From the NCBI GenBank assembly GCA_016927395.1, contig JAFGMU010000013.1:1-41886 (forward strand): a DNA stretch of 41,886 bases, given 5' to 3'. The DNA is from Alphaproteobacteria bacterium (lineage in GTDB: Bacteria; Pseudomonadota; Alphaproteobacteria; Rs-D84). Below the pieces are notes generated by a model. That model saw only the letters and a program-made list of their open reading frames with translations. It did not search any database and was not told the origin of the DNA. Positions within the stretch are counted from its first letter, which is position 1. The number at the start of each line of letters is the position of its first letter. Of the stretch, positions 9,987 through 20,100 are shown one piece after another. Made by a program: the position numbers and the translations under genes.

Positions 9987-10016
9987 TTGCAACACTTGTC
10001 GCGTTTTTCCTATAAT
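9987..10016 (+). promoter_or_regulatory. Putative sigma70 promoter for the Cys-rich repeat protein gene
   Basis: TTGCAA - 18 nt - TATAAT upstream of the 10046 CDS, followed by AGGAAGAG. Confidence 0.6.
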
Positions 10017-10045
10017 GACCCAGGAAGAGAAAAAGAAATTATAGA

Positions 10046-12763
10046 ATGCAAAGTTTTGCAAGATTTTTTACGTTTTTATTTATAGTACTTTTTTCCGGTT
10101 CTGCTTTTGCTTCTGTGACTTGCGACCCTGGGACGTATTTGTCTGCAAATCAATCGGAATGCTCGACCTGTACTGCGGGAAATTATTGTTTGGGTGGTAC
10201 TTTTGAAACCAGTGCATCAGACCAGGGTTTAACAGTTTGCCCAACTGGTTATGACGATGGTGGTACTGGTTTAACTGCACAAAACGAATGTAAATTTCAA
10301 ACCACACCTGGTTATTGGATAGGTACAGTTAATTCATCTACAGAAATAATTTGCTCATCTAAATATTATTGTCCATCTACACTTGTAAATTATGGAAGTA
10401 ATGGTTCAAGAATTTATTGTCCAACAAATTATGATGATGGTGGTACTGGATTATCCGCAATAGAACAATGTAAATTTTTAACATATTCTGGATATTATAT
10501 TTTAAATGCAAATGATACGGCACAAACAGTTTGTCCGTCTGGTTATTATTGTCCATCGGTTTATGTTTCATATGGTCAGACTGGGGATAAAATTCAATGC
10601 CCAGAAGGTTATCGTGCTGGCAGTACGGGATACAGTTCCGAAAATATGTGTAGATTACAAACAACAGCTGGTTATTATATTGATACAGCATATTCAACAA
10701 CCCAGGTAATATGTCCGGTTGGTTATTATTGTGCAGCGGCGCTTGTTCAATATGGATCTTTGGGCAGTATATCAGCATGTCCCACAGGTTATATTGACGG
10801 TAGTACAGGCGCAAAAACAAGAAATGATTGTCAGATACTAACGACCGCTGGGGTTAACTATTCAAATTTGAACCAAACGGTTTGTCCGGCTGGCTGGTAT
10901 TGTCCTGTAATGTTGTTAAATTATGGAAATTCATCTTCATTGGGTTGTTTGGGACAAACTTATTCTGAAGCTGGTGCGTCCGAATGCACACCATGTCCAA
11001 CAAACTATGATGATAATGGAGCTAATTATAAAACAAGTGTAACAGCTTGCCGATTAAGAACAACAAATGGTACATATGTTGCAAACGCTTATGATACAAC
11101 AACTACACCATGTCCACCTGGATATGTATGTCCATACGGATATATAAATTATGGCAGTACAGGAAATATTGAACAGTGTACTGGTGCCACATATTTACCT
11201 GGTGGTGCTACAACAGCAAGTTGTTACCCATGTCCATCACCATATACATATGATACAACTGATGGAAAAAGTTCAATAAGTCAATGTGTTGCACAAACAA
11301 ATGATGGTACGTATATCAAAACATCAGGTGGCGCATTAACAACTTGTCCAGCAGGAAGCTTCTGTCCATCCGTGCTTGTTAATCATGGTAGTTTAGGAAG
11401 TATAACACAATGTACTGGAACAACATATTCCGAAGCTGGTGCTGCGTCATGTACCGATTGTCCAAGCGGTTATAATTATGATACATCTGATGGAAAAACA
11501 TCTGTTTCAAAATGTATTTTGAATTGTCCAGTTGGAACCAGAATTTTAAGCTCTGATATTGGTACATCAAATTGTTCATCCCCCAGTGGTAATTGGTTTA
11601 ATTCATCAACAGCTTTGGTTCCATATGGTTCAGTATCATTGGTAAGCTATTGTGCCAATGGTTTCACGTCTTCTGGTAATACACCAAGCGATCACGATGC
11701 ATTGAGCGATTGTAAGATGTCTTTACCTGGTGGAACTTATTTGCCGGCAACAACAGTTCAAGCAAATTATATAAAAATTACAGGTAATGGAAATACGACA
11801 GATAGTGATAATAAAGTTGTTGAACTTCAAGCATTTACATCAACTGATGGAACAGGAACTAATTATTTGGCATATTCATCAGTTGTGACAGGTACAAATG
11901 CAACTTATGCTATTAATGGAAGTTGGTTAAAATCATATTATTCATCATGTGAAACGGGTACTGGTTGTGTTTGGAATCTGGGTTCTGTTAAAACAATAGG
12001 ATCGTTCAAAATTGCAATGCATACAGATGGCAGCACATATCATGATGTTTCTATTTATACATCATTGGATGGTGTTGCTTGGACCCAAGTTATTGGACCA
12101 ATAGAAATAACAACACAAAATATTGAACCAGCAGTTGGTGAATTTGTTTTGATTTCTGCACCATTTGAATCATGTACATCTGGAACATTCAGTACAGAAC
12201 AAATTATTTCCCAAGGTACAACAACAACTTGTACGGACTGTATTACTGGTTCATACAGTGATGTTGGTGCGGATTCATGTATTGCATGTCAGGATGGAAC
12301 AACAACCAGTGCGGATGGTCAATCTTCTTGTGATACACTTTGTCCAAATAATACTGGTGATCCAACTACTACATGGGATGTTGCAACATGGATAAATAAT
12401 ACTGTTAATAATATTTGTACAACAATTGGCTGTGGTGGTGGATATTATATGGATGGTTTAGAATGTAGTCCTGTTGGTATCGGGTATTGGTCTGCAAATG
12501 GTTCTAATTCCAGAACTGCATGTGATACAGGATTGACGACAATTGGTTATGGTTTGGGTGCCGATGAATCTGGTGATTGTGGGCGTATATTGCACTTTGG
12601 AAATGATAAAATATATTTACGTAGTGATAAAGTAACGACACCATCATTAAATATAAATATCAGTGGCAAGACATTTTATGGAAATATGACAACGGACACC
12701 AAGGGTTCTTTGCGTATAACTTCTGGTGGTACTAAATATTCTGTTTATGACGATAGTATGTAA
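10046..12763 (+). CDS. Secreted cysteine-rich modular repeat protein (GCC2/GCC3 or EGF-like style)
   Basis: 905 aa; signal peptide MQSFARFFTFLFIVLFSGSAFAS; about six modules of CPxGYYCPxxLVNYGSxGxIxxC; beta-rich insert; C-terminal domain ending YSVYDDSM shared with the next ORF. Confidence 0.9.
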   Translation: MQSFARFFTFLFIVLFSGSAFASVTCDPGTYLSANQSECSTCTAGNYCLGGTFETSASDQGLTVCPTGYDDGGTGLTAQNECKFQTTPGYWIGTVNSSTEIICSSKYYCPSTLVNYGSNGSRIYCPTNYDDGGTGLSAIEQCKFLTYSGYYILNANDTAQTVCPSGYYCPSVYVSYGQTGDKIQCPEGYRAGSTGYSSENMCRLQTTAGYYIDTAYSTTQVICPVGYYCAAALVQYGSLGSISACPTGYIDGSTGAKTRNDCQILTTAGVNYSNLNQTVCPAGWYCPVMLLNYGNSSSLGCLGQTYSEAGASECTPCPTNYDDNGANYKTSVTACRLRTTNGTYVANAYDTTTTPCPPGYVCPYGYINYGSTGNIEQCTGATYLPGGATTASCYPCPSPYTYDTTDGKSSISQCVAQTNDGTYIKTSGGALTTCPAGSFCPSVLVNHGSLGSITQCTGTTYSEAGAASCTDCPSGYNYDTSDGKTSVSKCILNCPVGTRILSSDIGTSNCSSPSGNWFNSSTALVPYGSVSLVSYCANGFTSSGNTPSDHDALSDCKMSLPGGTYLPATTVQANYIKITGNGNTTDSDNKVVELQAFTSTDGTGTNYLAYSSVVTGTNATYAINGSWLKSYYSSCETGTGCVWNLGSVKTIGSFKIAMHTDGSTYHDVSIYTSLDGVAWTQVIGPIEITTQNIEPAVGEFVLISAPFESCTSGTFSTEQIISQGTTTTCTDCITGSYSDVGADSCIACQDGTTTSADGQSSCDTLCPNNTGDPTTTWDVATWINNTVNNICTTIGCGGGYYMDGLECSPVGIGYWSANGSNSRTACDTGLTTIGYGLGADESGDCGRILHFGNDKIYLRSDKVTTPSLNINISGKTFYGNMTTDTKGSLRITSGGTKYSVYDDSM
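11763..12160 (+). other. Possible discoidin/F5-8 type C-like domain within the Cys-rich protein
   Basis: YIKITGNGNTTDSDNKVVELQAF...WNLGSVKTIGSFKIAMHTDGSTYHDVSIYTSLDGVAWTQV resembles the galactose-binding-fold pattern (W-LG----I..., SxDGxxWTxV). Confidence 0.5.
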
Positions 12764-12779
12764 TTATTGAAATTACAAA

Positions 12780-14144
12780 ATGAAAAAAAAAATTATATTT
12801 TTTATTTTTTTGTTTGCGATTGTTTTTGCGAACAATGCCTTTTCAGCCCCAAGCAAAGTTACTTGTAATCCCGGAACTTATTGGGATGGATCTAACTGTG
12901 TTACATGTTTGGCACAATATTATTGCACAGGCTTTGTTAACAAAAACAAACCTTCTGCTGGGTATGGACTTACATTATGCCCAACAGGTTATATAAACGG
13001 AGGCACAGGTTTATCTTCACAAAGCCAATGTCAACTACAAACAAATGATGGTTATTATATAGCAACGGCATATTCAACAACTCAAACAATATGTACATCT
13101 GGTTATTATTGTCCTGCATCATTGATAAATTATGGTAGTACTGGTACAAGAACAGCCTGTCCAAGTGGATATACTTCTGGTGGTACAGGATTAGCTCTGC
13201 AATCTGATTGTAAATTACAGACAACAAATGGCAATTATATAGCGACTGCATACTCTACAACTCAAACAACGTGTACCGCAGGATATTATTGTCCAGCATC
13301 TCTTATTGGTTATGGCAGTACAGGAACCATAATACAATGCACAGGCGCGACTTATTCTGCAGCTGGTGCATCCAGCTGTACTAATTGTCCAGCCTCTTAT
13401 ACTGCTAATATAAGTGCCGCAAAAACAAGTGTTTCACAGTGTCAAATTCAAACAACCGATGGTAATTATATAGCTACTGCATATTCTACAACTCAAACAA
13501 CTTGTACTGCAGGATATTATTGCCCTGCTTCATTGGTAAATTATGGTAATACCGGTGAAATAATACAATGTTCTGCTGGAACATATTCAGGGGCCAGTGC
13601 TTCCAGCTGTATCAGTTGCGCGATTGGTTCATATAATACAACTAATGGTGCTACATCATGTATTGCATGTCAAAATGGGACAACAACCAACAGCATTGGT
13701 CAATCAATTTGCAACACAGATTGTTCAAATAATAATAATTATGATACTTCATGGGTTGCTGCCAATTGGAATGCTGGAAATACAGTTACAAATTTATGTA
13801 CGATAAATGGTTGCGCTGGGGGGTATTATCTTGCAACGGATACATGTGTGGATGTTGGATTAAATTATTGGTCAGCTGATGGATCTGTTACACGTACATT
13901 ATGCGATACGGGATTAACAACAATTGGTTTTGGCCCTGGGGCTGACGAACCTTCGGATTGTGGTCATGTTATGAATGTTGGTGGAACTCAATTACATTTA
14001 CGCAGTGAAAAGAAAACATCTCCTTCTTTGTATCTGCAGATAAATGGTTCAACGTATTATGGAAATATGACAACGGATATCAAGGGTTCTATGCGTGCAA
14101 ACTATAATGGAATTAACTATTCAATATATGATGATAGTATGTAA
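12780..14144 (+). CDS. Secreted cysteine-rich modular repeat protein, shorter paralogue
   Basis: 454 aa; signal peptide MKKKIIFFIFLFAIVFANNAFSA; three close CTxGYYCPASLxxYGxTG modules; C-terminus RSEKKTSPSLYLQINGSTYYGNMTTDIKGSMR...YSIYDDSM matches the upstream protein. Confidence 0.9.
   Translation: MKKKIIFFIFLFAIVFANNAFSAPSKVTCNPGTYWDGSNCVTCLAQYYCTGFVNKNKPSAGYGLTLCPTGYINGGTGLSSQSQCQLQTNDGYYIATAYSTTQTICTSGYYCPASLINYGSTGTRTACPSGYTSGGTGLALQSDCKLQTTNGNYIATAYSTTQTTCTAGYYCPASLIGYGSTGTIIQCTGATYSAAGASSCTNCPASYTANISAAKTSVSQCQIQTTDGNYIATAYSTTQTTCTAGYYCPASLVNYGNTGEIIQCSAGTYSGASASSCISCAIGSYNTTNGATSCIACQNGTTTNSIGQSICNTDCSNNNNYDTSWVAANWNAGNTVTNLCTINGCAGGYYLATDTCVDVGLNYWSADGSVTRTLCDTGLTTIGFGPGADEPSDCGHVMNVGGTQLHLRSEKKTSPSLYLQINGSTYYGNMTTDIKGSMRANYNGINYSIYDDSM
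13039..13565 (+). repeat. Three imperfect in-frame repeats at nucleotide level
   Basis: Copies around 13039, 13219 and 13450 of ...AATTATATAGC(A/G/T)AC(G/T)GCATA(T/C)TC(A/T)ACAACTCAAACAA...TGTAC...GG(A/T)TATTATTG(T/C)CC; anchor spacing 180 and 231 nt, both multiples of 3. Confidence 0.8.
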
Positions 14145-14160
14145 ACATATCTTCTTGTGA

Positions 14161-14379
14161 TTATTTTTTATTAATACCCTGCTTTTTTGCAGCATTCAGT
14201 GCCTTGACCAAAGATTGTTCTGCAATTTGTCTGATTTTTTGTGAAAATGTACGCATATTCATAGCGTCAGCAACCAAATCACCAAAAATTTGAGCAATAT
14301 ATTCAATTTGTGTTGGCGAAACTATGAAAACATCGCTGGAAATATCAGAAGTATTAAGTTTTTTAACATTTTCTCTCAT
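14161..14379 (-). CDS. Small hypothetical protein
   Basis: 72 aa ORF in the gap between convergent/divergent neighbours; helical, Lys-rich C-terminus; no family recognised. Confidence 0.55.
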   Translation of the reverse strand: MRENVKKLNTSDISSDVFIVSPTQIEYIAQIFGDLVADAMNMRTFSQKIRQIAEQSLVKALNAAKKQGINKK

Positions 14380-14481
14380 TTATAAATACCTTAGGGTTAT
14401 ACAAAAAATCATAAATTTCGGTTCTTTATGTAAAATATGTCACTTGTTTGTTAGCACTTGTGCATTATATCATAAAGAGTC

Positions 14482-14510
14482 TTGACCGCAATAGTCAAAA
14501 TTGCTATATA
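14482..14510 (+). promoter_or_regulatory. Putative sigma70 promoter for secA
   Basis: TTGACC - 17 nt - TATATA (overlapping TATAAT) about 25 nt before the secA start. Confidence 0.6.
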
Positions 14511-14534
14511 ATTCCAGACGAATAAGGAAAAAAT

Positions 14535-17144
14535 ATGTTAAAAAGTGTTCTTAAAAAAATTCTTGGTTCAGCCAATGATAGAATTGTAAAATCTTATGAT
14601 AAAACAGTGTCCCTGATAAATGATTTAGAGCCTAAATATCACGCAATGACAGATGATGAACTGCGTGCCCAGACAGAATTGTTTAAAAAACGCCTAGAAT
14701 CAGGTGAAAAAGAAAAAGATATTTTACCAGATGCATTTGCAGCCGTCCGTGAAGCTTCTATTCGTTCGGTTGGAATGCGTGATTTTGATGTTCAGTTAAT
14801 TGGCGGTATGGTTCTAAGTAATGGTCATATTGCTGAAATGAAAACCGGTGAAGGTAAAACACTGGTTGCGACATTGGCTTTGTATTTGAAAGCCTTGCAT
14901 GGCAAGGGGGCTCATCTGATTACTGTGAATGATTATTTGGCATCACGTGACGCTGAATGGATGGGAAAAATATATAATTTTCTGGGATTAACAGTTGGTA
15001 TAATTCAACATGATATGTCTGACGAAGAACGTCGTGATGCATATGCTTGTGATATTACATATGTTACAAATTCCGAACTGGGGTTTGATTATCTGCGCGA
15101 TAATATGAAATTTACAAAAGATCAACAGGTTCTGCGTAGTTTGTTCTATGCGATTGTTGACGAAGTCGACAGTATTTTAATTGACGAGGCACGTACTCCG
15201 TTAATTATTTCTGGTCCGTCTGAAGATACCAGCGAATTATACGCCAAAGTTGACGAAGTCGTTATTAAACTGTCCACCGATGATTATAAAAAAGATGAAA
15301 AAGATCGCCATGTTACATTGACTGACAAAGGTGTTGATGTTGCCACAGGATTGTTAAAAGAAAACGGATTATTGGTTGGTGAAAATTTATATGCACCTGA
15401 AAATGCGGCTTTGGTTATGCATATTCAACAATCTTTGTTGGCACATCATTTATATAATAAGAATGTGAATTACGTTGTTCGTAATGGTGAAATATTAATT
15501 GTTGATGAATTCACGGGCCGTGTTATGACGGGTCGTCGTTTTGGTAAGGGATTGCACCAAGCAATCGAAGCAAAAGAACACGTTCAGGTTCAGCCAGAAA
15601 ATCAAACAGTTTCCAGTATTTCGTACCAGAATTTGTTCCGTTTATATCCTATGTTATCTGGTATGACCGGAACTGCGATGACCGAAGCAGCAGAATTCGA
15701 AGAAATTTATAATTTGCGTGTTGTTTCAATTCCAACAAATCGCCCTGTTTCCAGAATTGATCATCATGATGAAATTTATCGTAACAAGGACGAAAAATAT
15801 TACGCAATCGTAAAACAAATAAAAGAATGTTTGGATCGTAAACAACCGGTACTGGTCGGAACAGTTTCAATCGAAAAATCCGAAGAATTAGCAAAACTAG
15901 TTCGCAAAGAATTGAACATTGAACCAGCTGTTTTGAATGCAAAACATCATGAATCCGAAGCGCATATTGTTGCCCAGGCTGGTGCACCAGGTGCGGTTAC
16001 AATTGCAACAAATATGGCGGGTCGTGGTACTGATATTAAACTGGGTGGTAATGCCGAAGATTTAATTTCAAGATTGGATGAAACAGCACCAGATTATGAA
16101 GATAAAAAGAAAGAAATTTATGACCAAATAGAAAAGAATAAAAAATTGGTTTTAGATGCAGGTGGTTTGTATGTTATTGGTACCGAACGTCATGAATCTC
16201 GCCGTATTGATAATCAGCTGCGTGGTCGTTCTGGTCGTCAGGGTGATCCAGGTGATTCAAAGTTCTTTTTAGCATTGGACGATGATTTGATGCGTATTTT
16301 TGGCGCAGCACGTTTAGATGGGATGTTGACTACTTTGGGATTAAAAAATGGCGAAGCAATAACACACCCATGGATTACCAAGGCTTTGGAAAAAGCGCAA
16401 AAACGTGTAGAAGCAAGATATTTCGAATCACGTAAAGAATTATTAAAGTACGATGACGTTATGAATGAACAACGTAATGTTGTTTATAAACAACGCGATG
16501 ATTTGATGACTTCCAAAGATCTGAATTCTTTGGTTGATGAATTAATTGCCGATGTTGTAGAAATGATTTGTGAAAAAAATATTCCAGAAAAATCACACCC
16601 TATTGATTGGAATCTGGACGGTATCCATGATACGATGATGCAAACATTTGCACTGGATATAACAGACATCGAATTGTGGAAAAAAGACGAAAGCATCAAC
16701 GAACAAAAAGCGTATGAAACTTTGCTGACTTTGGCCAAGAATCGTTATGACTATCAGAAAAATCGTTACAGCGAAGAAATGATGCAAACGGCGCAACGCC
16801 AAATGATGTTGGGTGCACTGGATTCTGTATGGAAACGTCATTTACAACAAATGGACTATCTGCAGACTGGTATCGGATTGCGTGGTTATGCCCAGAAAAA
16901 TCCATTGTACGAATATAAAAGAGAAGCGCTGGAATTATTCCGTAATACAATTAATAACTTCAAGATAATGTCGGTTTCTTATGTTTGTAGAATGGAACTG
17001 ACACGCGAAGATATAAAAGCAACAGAAGAACAACAGATAAAACACGATGCAGAATTAAATGATGCGACAACGGAACGTCGTAATGCGCCCTGTCCTTGTG
17101 GTTCTGGGTTAAAGTACAAACACTGTTGCGGTAAGTTAAAATAA
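14535..17144 (+). CDS. secA: Preprotein translocase ATPase SecA
   Basis: GEGKTLVATL, VDEVDSILIDEARTPLIISG, MAGRGTDIKLGG, C-terminal SEC-C zinc motif CPCGSGLKYKHCCG. Confidence 0.98.
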   Translation: MLKSVLKKILGSANDRIVKSYDKTVSLINDLEPKYHAMTDDELRAQTELFKKRLESGEKEKDILPDAFAAVREASIRSVGMRDFDVQLIGGMVLSNGHIAEMKTGEGKTLVATLALYLKALHGKGAHLITVNDYLASRDAEWMGKIYNFLGLTVGIIQHDMSDEERRDAYACDITYVTNSELGFDYLRDNMKFTKDQQVLRSLFYAIVDEVDSILIDEARTPLIISGPSEDTSELYAKVDEVVIKLSTDDYKKDEKDRHVTLTDKGVDVATGLLKENGLLVGENLYAPENAALVMHIQQSLLAHHLYNKNVNYVVRNGEILIVDEFTGRVMTGRRFGKGLHQAIEAKEHVQVQPENQTVSSISYQNLFRLYPMLSGMTGTAMTEAAEFEEIYNLRVVSIPTNRPVSRIDHHDEIYRNKDEKYYAIVKQIKECLDRKQPVLVGTVSIEKSEELAKLVRKELNIEPAVLNAKHHESEAHIVAQAGAPGAVTIATNMAGRGTDIKLGGNAEDLISRLDETAPDYEDKKKEIYDQIEKNKKLVLDAGGLYVIGTERHESRRIDNQLRGRSGRQGDPGDSKFFLALDDDLMRIFGAARLDGMLTTLGLKNGEAITHPWITKALEKAQKRVEARYFESRKELLKYDDVMNEQRNVVYKQRDDLMTSKDLNSLVDELIADVVEMICEKNIPEKSHPIDWNLDGIHDTMMQTFALDITDIELWKKDESINEQKAYETLLTLAKNRYDYQKNRYSEEMMQTAQRQMMLGALDSVWKRHLQQMDYLQTGIGLRGYAQKNPLYEYKREALELFRNTINNFKIMSVSYVCRMELTREDIKATEEQQIKHDAELNDATTERRNAPCPCGSGLKYKHCCGKLK

Positions 17145-17179
17145 ATTTAATATTAATAATTTTTTAATGTGGGATAAAA

Positions 17180-20100
17180 ATGGCGGGATTCGTTCATCTT
17201 CGTATACATTCAAGATTTTCTATCGGCTCTGGTACGCTGAAGATAAACGAAATCCCTGCACTTTGTATAAAAAATGGTATGACGGCATGTGCTTTGACGG
17301 ACACTAATCTAATGTCCGGTACAGCAGAATTTTCTGATGTTATGCCTAAAAATAAAATACAACCAATTGTTGGTATGGAAATTTCTTTGAATCACCATAC
17401 AGCGGATCCTAAAATTTTGCGTGAAAGCTCGTTATCAAAAATTGTGTTATTGGTCCAAAACCATGCTGGATATTTAAATCTTTGTGAACTGAATAGAATA
17501 ATGTATATGCGACACGATAATAATCATCTAGGTGCGCATATTAATTTAGAAGAACTAGAAAATCATAATGAAGGTTTAATTTGCCTATCTGGTGCACATA
17601 TTGGTCCTTTGGGAATGGCTGTTATAAATGATCAAAATGATTCCGCAAAATTTCTAGCAAAGAAATTTTCCAATATTTTTGGTAACAGATTTTATATTGA
17701 GATACAACGCCATGGATTAGAATCAGAAATTAAAACAGAACCTGTTTTTTTGGAAATTGCCCAAGAATTAAATATACCGATTGTTGCGACGAATGATGTT
17801 TGTTTTGCAACACCTGAAAATTACGAAGCCCAAGATGCTATGAGTTGTGTACTGTCCCAGACAAAAGTAATTGATCCGGAACGTCCAAGAAAATCTTCTG
17901 AACAATATTTCAAATCAACAGAAGAAATGGCAGAATTATTTTCTGATTTACCCGAAGCAATTGAAAACACATCTGTAATTGCCGGACGTTGTGCTTTTAT
18001 GGTAAACGTTCGTGAAAAACCTTTGTTACCAAAATTTGCAGAAAGTTTTGAACAAGAGTGCAAGATATTGCGTGATGATACTATGGCTGGTCTGGCAAAA
18101 CGTTTGAATCAACAAGGTATAACTGATACACAGCCGTATTATGATCAGGCCGAATTTGAATTACAGACAATCATAAATATGGGATTTCCTGGATATTTTT
18201 TGATTGTTGCAGACTATATTGAATGGTGCCGTAAAAATGATATTTTGGTTGGTCCTGGTCGTGGTTCTGGTGCAGGTTCTATTGTTGCATGGGCATTGGG
18301 AATTACAAACGTAAATCCGTTAAAATATGGATTGCTGTTTGAAAGATTTTTGAATCCAGACAGAATATCAATGCCCGATTTCGACGTTGATTTTGAACCA
18401 ACTGGTATTGAACGTGTTTTGAATTATATTTGTGAAAAATATGGTCATGATTCTGTTTGCAGAATTATAACATTTGGCAGTTTACAGGCACGCGGTGCAA
18501 TTCGTGATATTGGTCGTGTTTATGGAATTCCATATTCAAAATCCGATCGTTTATCTAAAATGATACCAAACGATGCAAAGACATTAAAAGCAGCTGTGGA
18601 TGATTCTGGTGAAATCCAAGAAATTATTCATACCGATGAAGATATGAAAAAAGTTGTTGAAGTTGCAACTGAATTAGAAGGTTCATTACGCAACTTGGGT
18701 CAGCACGCATGTGGTGTAGTTATTGGTGATCGCCCCACAACTTGTATTGCACCGGTTTATCGTGATCCTGGTAATGCACTGCCTTCTTCACAATTTGATG
18801 GACATTATTTGGAAGCAACCGGGTTAATCAAATTTGACTTTCTGGGATTGGAAACGCTTTCCATTTTGAAATATGCGATAAAGCTAATTCGTAAAACACG
18901 TGGAATAAATATTGATTTGGATAAAATCCCAACCGACGATCCAAAAACTATGAAATTATGGCAAGCCGGATTAACAGAAGGTATATTTCAATTTGATGCC
19001 CCATTTGTTCAACAAACTTTGCGAAAAATGCGTCCTACCAGCTTTTTAGAAATATCAGCTTTGAATGCATTAAACCGCCCTGGCCCAATTGCTTTTATTC
19101 CCCAGTTTATTGCGCGTATGCATGGCGATGAAAAAATAGAATATGTTCATCCCAAGGCAGAACCAGTACTGAAAGAAACATACGGAATTATTGTTTACCA
19201 AGAACAGGTTATGCAATTGACACGTGTTCTGGCTGGCTTTACACGTGGTGAATCAGACAATGTGCGCAAAGCGATGGGTAAAAAAATCGCCAAGATGATG
19301 GACGAACTGGAAGTTAAATTCTTGGATGGTTGCGAACGTGAAAAAACATTGGATAAACAGACTGCAAAAGATTTGTGGGAAAAATTCAAAGAATTCGCAA
19401 AGTACGCGTTTAATAAATCACACGCGATTGCTTATTCAATTGTTGCAAATCAATGCGCATATCTGAAGGCGAATTACCCAGCAGAATTTTTGGCCGCATC
19501 AATGTCCAGTAATTTGAATGATTCTGAACAGATGGCATTGTTTTTTGATGATGCAAAATCAAACTTTAATATAACAGTTGTTCCGCCTGATATTAATGAA
19601 AGTGAATCTTTGTTTACAGTTAATGATGGAAAAATAATTTATGGTCTGGCCGCATTAAAAGGCGTTGGTGTATCAGCAACAGATTTAATTGTTGCAGAAC
19701 GCAATGCACGTGGCAAATTTAGAAATCTGACTGGTTTTGCAAAACGTTGTGCAGGGGTTATGAATAAAAGAATTCTAGAAGCTTTTGCAAAAGTTGGTGC
19801 TTTGGATTCGTTGGAACCAAATCGTGCAAAAATATTTATGAATGCCGATACTATTTTATCTTATGCTTCTAAATCAAAAGAATTTTCAAATTCGTTATCA
19901 TTGTTTGCAAACACGGTCGAAGATGATATTTCTGAAAATCGTTTGACCAAGAATTTAATTAAAACGCCCGTATGGAGTTTTGGTGAAAAACTGGCCAATG
20001 AATTATCTGTTTTGGGATTTTATATTTCTGCGCATCCATTGGACCAGTATAAAAATCTGATTTCGCGCGCCAAGTTGGCAACCAGTGCGACATTATCACA

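Noticed and set aside
10377-10820. 147 aa minus-strand ORF in the Cys-rich repeat gene
   Set aside because: Tyr/Asn/His-rich antisense shadow of the repeat modules
13039-13565. CRISPR-like direct repeats
   Set aside because: Repeats are in-frame coding modules with non-uniform unit length and no spacer structure
15649-15987. 112 aa minus-strand ORF inside secA
   Set aside because: Shadow ORF antisense to SecA coding sequence
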